A DNA stretch of 64,000 bases from Deltaproteobacteria bacterium (GTDB taxonomy: Bacteria; Myxococcota_A; UBA9042): NCBI GenBank assembly GCA_020632665.1, contig JACKFC010000015.1, positions 53,999 to 117,998 of the forward strand, written 5' to 3'. A program made the position numbers and the translations under genes. The notes below the pieces were generated by a model, which did not search any database, was not told the DNA's origin, and saw only the letters and a list, made by a program, of their open reading frames with translations. This document shows positions 47,929 to 56,662 of the stretch, piece by piece (within the stretch, counting starts at the first letter, position 1; each line of letters opens with the position of its first letter).

Positions 47929-48873
47929 GTGAGCGCCCGCCGACTCTCCACCGTCCTGCTCAGCATCGTCGGGCTCTGGCTCGCGGTCTTCCTCGCCATC
48001 CGCGTCGTGCCCGGTGATCCGGCGGCGATCTTGTTGGGCGAACGGGCGACGGCGGCCGACCAGGCCAGGCTCCGCGAGCGGATGCACCTCGCGGGTCCGC
48101 TGTGGCAGCAGCTGGCGGGCGCGGCGGGCGACGTCCTCGACGGCAGCATGGGCACCTCCTACGCGTTGGCGGGTCGCCCGCGTGCGGTCCGTGCCTTGCT
48201 CAGCGAGGCGATCGGTCCGACCGGCGTGCTCGCGTTCGCCGCGCTGCTGGTCGCGGTCGCGATCGCCATCCCCCTGGGTAGCCTCGCCGCCCGCAGCCGC
48301 GGTGGCCTCTTCGACGGCTTCGGCCGGGGAATTGCCCTGATCGCGATGTCGACCCCGGTCTTCGTCAGCGGGCCGCTGGCGATCGTGCTCTTCGCGGTGA
48401 CGCTGCAGTGGGCGCCGACACCGGCGCATCCGCCCTCGGCGCTGCGCGAACTGGCCCTGCCAGCGCTCGTGCTCGGATTCGCCCTGGCGGCACGACTCTC
48501 GCGGCTGCTGCGCGCGACCTTGTTGGCCGAATTGGCTGGCCCGCTCGCCGACGCGTTGCGCGCGCGCGGTCACTCCGAGCCGCGGATCTGGATGCGGCAC
48601 CTGCTGCCGAACGCCCTGGTGCCGCTGCTCGCCGTGATCGGCGGCCAGCTGGGCGCGCTGCTCGGCGGCGCGATCGTGACCGAGAAGATCTTCGGCCGAC
48701 CCGGCCTCGGCACGCTGCTGCTCGACGCGATCGCGGCGCGCGACCCCGCGGTGGTGCAAGGCGCGGTCCTGGCGATCGCCGTCGCCTATGCCTTGGTCCT
48801 CGGCACCGTCGACGCGCTGGTGGCGCGCATCGATCCACGCACCCGCGCCCGGGCCGACGAGGCCACCGCGTGA
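47929..48873 (+). CDS. ABC transporter permease, DppB/OppB type
   Basis: 314-residue inner-membrane permease of the peptide/nickel import family. The N-terminal LAVFLAIRVVPGDPAAILLG is typical of DppB (long first helix and PGDP loop). Five further helices follow, and the EAA-like coupling loop is ADALRARGHSEPRIWMRHLLPNALVPLL. EKIFGRPGLGTLLLDAIAARDPAVVQG near the end is also diagnostic. A GTG start at 47929 is used, 28 bp after the double-FHA gene. Its TGA overlaps the GTG of the partner permease (GTGA). No ATPase or solute-binding protein lies in this window, so the substrate is unknown; di- or oligopeptides or muropeptides fit the neighbours. Confidence 0.9.
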   Translation: MSARRLSTVLLSIVGLWLAVFLAIRVVPGDPAAILLGERATAADQARLRERMHLAGPLWQQLAGAAGDVLDGSMGTSYALAGRPRAVRALLSEAIGPTGVLAFAALLVAVAIAIPLGSLAARSRGGLFDGFGRGIALIAMSTPVFVSGPLAIVLFAVTLQWAPTPAHPPSALRELALPALVLGFALAARLSRLLRATLLAELAGPLADALRARGHSEPRIWMRHLLPNALVPLLAVIGGQLGALLGGAIVTEKIFGRPGLGTLLLDAIAARDPAVVQGAVLAIAVAYALVLGTVDALVARIDPRTRARADEATA

Positions 48874-49736
48874 ACCTCGGACCCGCCGGGCGCGTGGGCG
48901 CCACCGCTGCCGGGCTCTGCCTGCTCGCGTTCTGGACCGCGCCGCTGTGGTGGGGGCTCGATCCCGAGCTCACCGACGCCGGCGCGATCTTCGCCGAGGC
49001 GAGCGCAGCGCACCCGCTCGGCACCGATCAAGAGGGTCGCGATGTGCTCGCACGCGTCCTCGCCGGCGGTCGCCTGGCCAGCCTCGTCGGCCTCGGGGTG
49101 GTGTTCGCAGCGGTCGGCGGCGGGGCGCTGCTCGGCCTGCTCGCCGGCTGGCGCGGAGGCTGGGTCGACGGCCTGGTCAGCCGCGTCTCCGACGTCGCGC
49201 TGGCCTTCCCGGGGCTGCTGCTGGCGCTGTTGGTGCTCTTCGTCAGCGAGCGGCCCGGCGTCATGACCGTGGTCCTGGCCCTCTCGGCGACCGGCTGGGC
49301 GAGCCACGCCCGCATCGTCCGCGGACTGGTGCTGGCGGTCCGACATCGCCCGGTGCTGCGCGCGGCACGGCTCTACGGCTGCTCGGAGGGTCGCCTATTG
49401 TGGCGTTTCGTCGTCCCGACGATCGCCGGGCCGGTTGCGGTTCAGGCGACCTTCGCCCTTGCCGGTGCCGTCTTGGGTGAAGCGAGCCTCTCCTTTCTCG
49501 GACTCGGTCCACAGGGCGCAGTCAGCTGGGGGGCGATGCTCTCCGATGGCGCGACGCTGATGTTGCGCAGCCCGGTCTTGCTGCTCGCGACAGGCAGCAC
49601 CTTGTTGCTCTGGCAGACCGGCTTCATCCTGCTCGCCGACGGGCTACGTGACGGGCTCGACCCCGCCCTGCAGGTGGGGCCGATCGGCGCGGCCCGCGCG
49701 AGCCGAGGACGAGCCGAAGGAGGACGCGCGCGATGA
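48870..49736 (+). CDS. ABC transporter permease, DppC/OppC type
   Basis: 288-residue partner permease. It shows HPLGTDQEGRDVLARVLAGGRLASLVG, typical of DppC, then helices through residue 265, and the coupling loop ARLYGCSEGRLLWRFVVPTIAGPVAVQ followed by GEASLSFLGLGPQGAVSWGAML. The GTG start overlaps the upstream stop and its own TGA overlaps the ATG of nagZ (ATGA), so the three genes are translationally coupled. Confidence 0.92.
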   Translation: MNLGPAGRVGATAAGLCLLAFWTAPLWWGLDPELTDAGAIFAEASAAHPLGTDQEGRDVLARVLAGGRLASLVGLGVVFAAVGGGALLGLLAGWRGGWVDGLVSRVSDVALAFPGLLLALLVLFVSERPGVMTVVLALSATGWASHARIVRGLVLAVRHRPVLRAARLYGCSEGRLLWRFVVPTIAGPVAVQATFALAGAVLGEASLSFLGLGPQGAVSWGAMLSDGATLMLRSPVLLLATGSTLLLWQTGFILLADGLRDGLDPALQVGPIGAARASRGRAEGGRAR

Positions 49737-50896
49737 AGAGAGCCGCAGCAATGGGAGCGATGCGACCGCCGCGGCCGAGGACCGAGCGCGAAGCCGTAGA
49801 CCTCGGCCTGGAGCTCCTCGTCGCCGGCTACGAGGGCGACGACCTACCCGACGACTACGCCGAGCTGCTCGGCCGGGGGCTTGCGGGCGCCATCCTCTTC
49901 GCCCGCAACCTGCGGCGCACCGAGGGCAGCGGCGCCTCGGCAGCGATCGACGTCGCGGCGCTCACCGCCCAGACCGCGGCGATCCACGCGGCCGGCAGCG
50001 CGGCCGGATCGCTGCCGACGATCTGCTCGGTCGACCAGGAGGGCGGCCTCGTCGCGCGGCTGCGTCGTCCGTTCAGCCACTTCCCGACCATGCGCGACGT
50101 CGCCGATCGCGGCGACCTCGACCTGACCCGCGCGGTCGGCTGGCAGACCGGCGCCGAATGCCTTGCGGCGGGCTTCAACCTGGACTTCGCCCCGGTACTC
50201 GACATCGACACCAACCCGGCGAACCCGATCATCGGCAGGCGCGCCTTTGGCAGCGACCCGGAGACGGTGATCGCCCACGCCGAGGCGTTCCTCGACGGGC
50301 TGGAGGCAGCCGGCGTCCGGGGCTGCGGCAAGCATTTCCCGGGCCACGGCGACACCGACACCGACAGCCACCTCGCCCTGCCGCGGCTGCCTTTCGGGAT
50401 CGATCGACTGCGCGAGGTCGAGCTGCGCCCCTTCGCGGCCCTCGCCGGACGCCTCTCGATGATCATGACTGCGCACGTGCTCTTCCCGGCACTCGACCCT
50501 GCACGGCCGGCGACCCTCTCGCCGGCGATCCTCCGCCCCCTGCTGCGACAGCATTGCGGCTTCGGCGGGGTGATCTGCAGCGACGACCTGGAAATGCAAG
50601 GCGTCGCTGCGGCGTTCTCGATGACGGAGAGGATCCGGTTCGGTTTGGATGCCGGAGTGGATCTTTTCCTCGTCTGCCGCGTCCGTGCAGGCCTGGAGGA
50701 AGCGATGCAGGAAGTCGCACGCATTCTGCTGCAGGACGAAACCCGCGGCGGGTTTGCCCTCGACGCGATCGCGCGGGTGCGGGCCTTCCGCGCCGGCCTG
50801 CAACGCCCCGAACCGAGTGAGGCAGCCGTCGCCGCCGCGCTCGCGTCGGAAACGTCCGCTCGCTTGCGCATCCTTTTCGGCCTTGGCACCGTCTGA
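49733..50896 (+). CDS. nagZ: Beta-N-acetylhexosaminidase NagZ (glycoside hydrolase 3)
   Basis: Cytoplasmic enzyme removing GlcNAc from muropeptides in peptidoglycan recycling. It is 387 residues long. It shows SVDQEGGLVARLR, NLDFAPVLDIDTNP, GRRAFGSDP, the catalytic loop KHFPGHGDTDTDSH (whose Asp-His pair acts as acid/base in NagZ), and VICSDDLEM, containing the nucleophile Asp. There is no signal peptide. Coupled translation with two peptide-type permeases suggests that imported muropeptides are its substrate here. A later Met at codon 10 is a possible alternative start. Confidence 0.93.
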   Translation: MKRAAAMGAMRPPRPRTEREAVDLGLELLVAGYEGDDLPDDYAELLGRGLAGAILFARNLRRTEGSGASAAIDVAALTAQTAAIHAAGSAAGSLPTICSVDQEGGLVARLRRPFSHFPTMRDVADRGDLDLTRAVGWQTGAECLAAGFNLDFAPVLDIDTNPANPIIGRRAFGSDPETVIAHAEAFLDGLEAAGVRGCGKHFPGHGDTDTDSHLALPRLPFGIDRLREVELRPFAALAGRLSMIMTAHVLFPALDPARPATLSPAILRPLLRQHCGFGGVICSDDLEMQGVAAAFSMTERIRFGLDAGVDLFLVCRVRAGLEEAMQEVARILLQDETRGGFALDAIARVRAFRAGLQRPEPSEAAVAAALASETSARLRILFGLGTV

Positions 50897-50972
50897 CGGG
50901 CATGGGCGAGCATCTCGTCTCACATCGAGGCGACACGGCCCGGCACCTCGTCGCGCTCATCTGGAGGACCTC

Positions 50973-53156
50973 GTGACCCAACCGACGGCACTACGCCACT
51001 GGGCGCTGATTGCGGCGATTTGGCTCTCCATCATCGGATGCAAGCAGGAGCCAACTGGCAGCGATGGACCGGTCGCCGGTGACTCGCCGACGCGCGGCGC
51101 AGCCCTCGCGGCCGCGGGCGACCAAGCCTTCTCACCGGAAGAGCCGACGGCGACCGCGGACGGCGACAAGACCGACGAGGATGAGGAGGACGACGAAGAC
51201 GTCGACTATTGGAAGGGAGTCCGCTTCGATATCCACAACTTCGAGGAGGTGACGGACTACGTCACCACCTATTATATCGACGACAAGGTCGACCATCAGC
51301 GCGCCTGGGTCGCGGCCGCGAACAGCGCGCTGGGCGTGCTCGAGCAGGATTTCGAGGTCTTGCCGAAGAGCTTCCTCGACGGGCGCCGCGGCCATGCCGA
51401 CGAGGAGGGCCGGCTGGACGGCGATACGCAGCCCTTCGTCTGTGCTGGCAAACCGCTCGACGGCGTGGTGCTGCACCGCATCCCGGGCTCGCTCTACCTC
51501 AAGCACAAGGCGAAGAAGCGGCCCGATCGCCGGCTCACCGACGAGGAGATCTTGGATCTGCGGCAGCGCGCCAAATCGCGCTACGCGGCGTACCGCAAGG
51601 GCTGGGATGCGATGAGCTTCGGTCGCGACGAATTTCTCTGCGCGATGGAGCTGGTCAAGGTGCGTCTCGGCGAGGAGCAACAGCGGCGCGCGGCCAAGGC
51701 TGCTGCCGACGCCAAGGCCGGCAAGACAGCCCCGGGCGACACCGCCAAGGCCGAGCCGAAGAAGAAAGGCGGCAGGGACGAGAAGGACCAGAAGGCCGCG
51801 GCGGTGCAGGCAACCAAGGCGGCCAAGGCAACCAAGACGGCCAAGACCGGCAAGGCCGGCGAAAAGGGTGACAAGGCCGCCAAGGTCGACGACGGAAAGG
51901 TGCCCGGTCTCTACGAGGAGACCCCGGACGTCGACAAGCGGCGTCGATTCGAGCCCGATATCCACCGCGCGTGGTTGGCGGCAGCCTCGGCCTACCTCTA
52001 CGCCCTCGATCCCCACTCGGCGGTGATCGCCCGCAAACAATGGGACGAGTCGACCCGCAAGACGCAGGACAGCTCGTTCGAGGGCATCGGCGCGGTGCTG
52101 ACCCAGCGGGAGAAGCGCACGATCGTCGAGAACCCGATGGAGGGCTTGCCCGCGTGGCGCGCCGGCGTCCGGGCCGGTGACGAGATCCAGAAAGTCGACG
52201 GCGTCGAGATCGGCGGCTGGATGCTGCACAAGGTCGTCGAGCGCATTCGCGGCAAGAAGAATACGACGGTCACCCTGACCATCGCCCGCGAGGGAGAGCC
52301 GCGCCCGATCGAAATCGCGATCGTCCGCGCCCACATCCCGATCAAGAACGTCACAGGCAAGATGGTGCCGGAGTATCCGGGGGTCGGCCACGTGAAGATG
52401 AGTGGCTTCGTGCCGCGTTCGGCGCGCGACCTGCGGGACGCCGTCGAGGACCTGGCCAAACAGGCCCCCGGTGGCAAGCTCGAGGGCCTGATCCTCGACC
52501 TGCGGCGAAACTCGGGCGGCCTGCTGAACCGCGCGATCGACGTCGCCGATATGTTCCTGCGCAGCGGCCGGATCGTCAGCGTGAAGAGCCGGCGCAAGGT
52601 CCGCGGCGGCGGCAACGAAGAGGTCTACACCGCGCACGACGACAAGAGCGACTACGACTTCCCGGTCGTCGTGCTGGTCGACGACGGCTCGGCTTCGGCG
52701 AGCGAGATCGTGGCCAGCGCGCTGCAGGAGAACGGCCGCGCGCTGGTCGTCGGCATGCGCACCTTCGGCAAGGCGAGCGTGCAGACGCTCTTCGAGCCGG
52801 CGCTGCACCTCGACTACTACATCAAGCTGACGGTCGCGCGGTACTACGGCCCGGCCGGGCAGACGATCCAAGTCACCGGCGTGCACCCCGACATCGAGGT
52901 GGCGCCCAAGGCGGACGGCAAGATGCCGGTCGGCTTCCGCGAGGAGAACCTGACCAACCACCTCGAGCCGATCAACGCGCCGCCGCCCTCGCCGATGGCG
53001 CCGATGGTGAAGAGCCTCGACAAATGCGTCGAGCGCGAGGGCAAGGCGATGAAGATCGCCAACCGCACACCGAAGCCGCAGATTCTCCCGGACTTCCAGA
53101 TGCTCCGCGCGGCCGACTACCTGAAGTGCCTGGCGCGCTTGCAGGCAGGCCGCTGA
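50973..53156 (+). CDS. Lipoprotein C-terminal-processing protease (S41 family)
   Basis: 727-residue exported Ser/Lys protease of the CtpA/Prc family. The signal peptide ends in lipobox IIGC (Cys23 region). An acidic segment, an N-terminal helical domain and a Lys/Ala-rich linker (about 240-310, AKATKTAKTGKAG) precede a PDZ domain (about 372-455; PAWRAGVRAGDEIQKVDG). The protease core has GLILDLRRNSGGLLNRAID, the catalytic Ser in VDDGSASASEIVASAL (about residue 573) and the catalytic Lys in GMRTFGKASVQT. A GTG start is used with GGAGG 6 bases upstream. Probable tail-specific processing of envelope or peptidoglycan enzymes. Confidence 0.93.
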   Translation: MTQPTALRHWALIAAIWLSIIGCKQEPTGSDGPVAGDSPTRGAALAAAGDQAFSPEEPTATADGDKTDEDEEDDEDVDYWKGVRFDIHNFEEVTDYVTTYYIDDKVDHQRAWVAAANSALGVLEQDFEVLPKSFLDGRRGHADEEGRLDGDTQPFVCAGKPLDGVVLHRIPGSLYLKHKAKKRPDRRLTDEEILDLRQRAKSRYAAYRKGWDAMSFGRDEFLCAMELVKVRLGEEQQRRAAKAAADAKAGKTAPGDTAKAEPKKKGGRDEKDQKAAAVQATKAAKATKTAKTGKAGEKGDKAAKVDDGKVPGLYEETPDVDKRRRFEPDIHRAWLAAASAYLYALDPHSAVIARKQWDESTRKTQDSSFEGIGAVLTQREKRTIVENPMEGLPAWRAGVRAGDEIQKVDGVEIGGWMLHKVVERIRGKKNTTVTLTIAREGEPRPIEIAIVRAHIPIKNVTGKMVPEYPGVGHVKMSGFVPRSARDLRDAVEDLAKQAPGGKLEGLILDLRRNSGGLLNRAIDVADMFLRSGRIVSVKSRRKVRGGGNEEVYTAHDDKSDYDFPVVVLVDDGSASASEIVASALQENGRALVVGMRTFGKASVQTLFEPALHLDYYIKLTVARYYGPAGQTIQVTGVHPDIEVAPKADGKMPVGFREENLTNHLEPINAPPPSPMAPMVKSLDKCVEREGKAMKIANRTPKPQILPDFQMLRAADYLKCLARLQAGR

Positions 53157-53190
53157 CGAGCGACCCTGCCGCGGCAACCGGGAGGGGAAG

Positions 53191-53787
53191 ATGAGCGAAG
53201 CGAAGAAGAGCAGCGGCAAGCAGACGGTCGCCACGCTGGCAGCGACGGTGGCGGAGCTGCAGCAACGGGTCGCGGCGCTCGAGGCCGCTCTGGCCGGCCA
53301 ATCGACAGCTGGCGCGGCCACGGCCGGCATCGCCGCAGTCGTGGAGGCTCCCGCCGAGGAGGCACCGGCCGCAGCGCCAAAGCCGCGTAAGCCGGATAGC
53401 GATCCGGTCGGTGCCGCGCATCGCCTGCTGCGCGACGTCCTGAAGCTGGCGATGGTGCCCGAGCCCGACGATCCGGAAGAGGCCGAACTGGTCTTCGTCC
53501 GCTTCCTCGATCATGTGCACAGCGAGCGAAAGGGCACCCCGATCCTGGAGAACAGCCTGCGCCAATACACTTGGCGCCAGCTGCGTCGCAACGCGCTCAT
53601 CTACCTCCGCGACCCCGAGGACGCCGGCAGCTTCGACGTGACACGCCAAGATCCTGCGGCAATCGGCCCACGCACCGAGAGCGTCAAGCTCTTCCTCCGT
53701 GCGACGTCGCGGATGCCGACGCCGATCACCTTGCGCCGCGACGTGGCGGCCGAGGACGCTTGGCGGATCGAGTCCAGCTCCTTGTAG
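53191..53787 (+). CDS. Unknown protein with N-terminal coiled coil
   Basis: 198-residue protein that I do not recognise. Residues about 10-40 form a short coiled coil (VATLAATVAELQQRVAALEAALAG), then an Ala/Pro/Glu linker to about residue 65, then a globular part with WRQLRRNALIYLRDPEDAGSF. No signal peptide or transmembrane segment. GGGAGGGGAAG precedes the ATG. It lies 34 bp after the S41 protease and is probably the last gene of that unit. Confidence 0.75.
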   Translation: MSEAKKSSGKQTVATLAATVAELQQRVAALEAALAGQSTAGAATAGIAAVVEAPAEEAPAAAPKPRKPDSDPVGAAHRLLRDVLKLAMVPEPDDPEEAELVFVRFLDHVHSERKGTPILENSLRQYTWRQLRRNALIYLRDPEDAGSFDVTRQDPAAIGPRTESVKLFLRATSRMPTPITLRRDVAAEDAWRIESSSL

Positions 53788-53799
53788 TGCACAGGGGCC

Positions 53800-53828
53800 T
53801 TGACCGCCCCCCTCGAATCGGCTACATC
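53800..53828 (+). promoter_or_regulatory. Promoter of tRNA-Cys
   Basis: TTGACC (53800-53805), a 17-bp spacer and TACATC (53823-53828). The predicted start is about 8 bp before the tRNA. Confidence 0.55.
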
Positions 53829-53842
53829 GTGCGCCGCCCGAG

Positions 53843-53916
53843 GGCGGCATGGCCAAGTGGTAAGGCAGAGGACTGCAAATCCTTTATCCCCGGTTCGAAT
53901 CCGGGTGCCGCCTCCA
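53843..53916 (+). tRNA. tRNA-Cys (anticodon GCA) with encoded CCA
   Basis: Acceptor GGCGGCA/TGCCGCC, D arm GGCC..GGTAAGGC, anticodon stem GAGGA/TCCTT around loop CTGCAAA (anticodon GCA), T arm CCCCGGTTCGAATCCGGG, discriminator T as usual for tRNA-Cys, then encoded CCA (53914-53916). Confidence 0.96.
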
Positions 53917-53928
53917 AGCCCGCCGGGC

Positions 53929-53986
53929 GCAGGGACCGACCGGTCCCTGCCCGCGGGGGAGCGCCGGGCGACGGTTTCGTCGCCCG
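53929..53986 (+). terminator. Two tandem hairpins after tRNA-Cys
   Basis: The first hairpin is GCAGGGACC paired with GGTCCCTGC (53929-53950, about 9 bp with a 4-nt loop). The second is CGGGCGACG paired with CGTCGCCCG (53965-53986, 9 bp, loop GTTT). Neither has a T-tract. They probably end or process the tRNA transcript. Beyond them, up to rimP at 54170, I see no further feature. Confidence 0.5.
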
Positions 53987-54169
53987 TGCGCTGCTCGACC
54001 TGCCTCATCCAACGTCAAGCTTTGGATCCGGCAGTCGACCTCGAACCTCGGGGTGGACCGCGCAACGCGCACCACCCTGGGGTCAAGAGGGGTCGACGCG
54101 GCAGGTCCAGCGGGCGTGCGTGATGGAGCGCGGAGCGGCGTCTCCGTGGCAGGAGAGACCCGAGCGTCG

Positions 54170-54730
54170 ATGCAAGCAGGAATCCGCCAACAAGATCCGC
54201 GTGCCGGCCGCCTCGAGGCGAAGCTGCACGATCAGATCGGGCCGGTCGTCGAGGCAGCCGGGCTCGATCTGATCGAGATCCGCCTCGGCCGCGGCCATCG
54301 CGGGACCTTGGTCTCGGTCTTCGTTGACCGGCTCCCCGGCAACGGCGGCGTCACCATCGACGATTGCGCGAAAGTCAGCCGCCGGCTCTCGGCGCTCTTC
54401 GAGGTCGAGGACCCGATCGCGGGCGCCTGGGAACTCGAGGTCTCGAGCCCCGGCACCAAGCGCCGCGTGCGTCACGCCGAGGACGCCAAGCGCTTCGTCG
54501 GCATCCGTGCGCGCTGCACCCTGCGCGAAACGGCCGAACGCAACAAAGAGACGTGGATTGGCGACATCGTCGACGGCGACGCGCTGGGGCTGACGCTCCG
54601 GGTCGACGGCGGCGAGGAGCGCACGGTGCTGTGGGAGGAGGTCGCGCGGGCGGCTCTCGACCCGACGACGGAGCAGTGGCTCGAGCTCGGCCGACGTGCC
54701 GGGCAAGACCGCGAGGATCTCGAGCCCTAG
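54170..54730 (+). CDS. rimP: Ribosome maturation factor RimP
   Basis: 186-residue factor for 30S subunit maturation. It has the RimP N-terminal domain (IGPVVEAAGLDLIEIRLGRG, then LVSVFVDRLPGNGGVTIDDCAKVSRRLSALFEVEDPI) and the ELEVSSPGTKRRVRHAEDAKRFVG block before the C-terminal SH3-like domain. The ATG at 54170 is chosen since the family normally starts shortly before the conserved block; AGGAGA lies about 13 bases upstream. It begins the rimP-nusA-ylxR-infB-rbfA-truB run. Confidence 0.92.
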   Translation: MQAGIRQQDPRAGRLEAKLHDQIGPVVEAAGLDLIEIRLGRGHRGTLVSVFVDRLPGNGGVTIDDCAKVSRRLSALFEVEDPIAGAWELEVSSPGTKRRVRHAEDAKRFVGIRARCTLRETAERNKETWIGDIVDGDALGLTLRVDGGEERTVLWEEVARAALDPTTEQWLELGRRAGQDREDLEP

Positions 54731-54789
54731 GGCGGGATCGACAACCCATGGTCGGTGCGAGGATGCGCCGACCAGCAGGAGAGTGAGCG

Positions 54790-56232
<1,443 letters not shown>

Positions 56233-56257
56233 GCGCGAGGATGAGGAGGAACGGACA

Positions 56258-56662
56258 ATGCCGACCCGCACCTGCCGGAGCTGCCGTCAGCGGCGCCCAG
56301 CGCACGAACTCGTGCGACTGGTCGTTGTTGACGGTGCGCTGACGGTTGGAGGGGTTGGCGGTGTCCGTGACAGCGGTGGTCGGGGCTTGTACACCTGCCC
56401 GACCTTGCGTTGCGCCCGGCGCGCAGCCAAGGCCCACCGCAGCGAGATCCGGGGCACCCCCGGGCTCGCAGAGGAGCTGTTGGTCACAGCCGGGCGCAAG
56501 GCGTCCGCCTGGCTGGACCGACGGCAGGCCGGACTGAAGCGACGCGGAATCGTCGCCGATGACGGTCGGACCGCCGCGCTCCGCGGTGCCCTCGAGCGGC
56601 TGACGGCCGCAAGCGACGACGCCGCAGATCGTGCCACCGGCACAAGGGAGACGAGACCGTGA
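56258..56662 (+). CDS. ylxR: YlxR-family (DUF448) RNA-binding protein
   Basis: 134-residue small protein between nusA and infB, as in many bacteria. It begins MPTRTCRSCRQRRP, the YlxR hallmark, then LVRLVV and the conserved GGRGLYTCPTLRCARRA block. The C-terminal 60 residues are an unusual basic extension beyond the roughly 90-residue core. GAGGAGGA lies 7 bases before the ATG. Its TGA overlaps the GTG of infB. Confidence 0.88.
   Translation: MPTRTCRSCRQRRPAHELVRLVVVDGALTVGGVGGVRDSGGRGLYTCPTLRCARRAAKAHRSEIRGTPGLAEELLVTAGRKASAWLDRRQAGLKRRGIVADDGRTAALRGALERLTAASDDAADRATGTRETRP

Noticed and set aside
47929..49736. Assigning the two permeases to nickel or a specific peptide
   Set aside because: Permease sequences alone do not show substrate and no binding protein or ATPase lies nearby.
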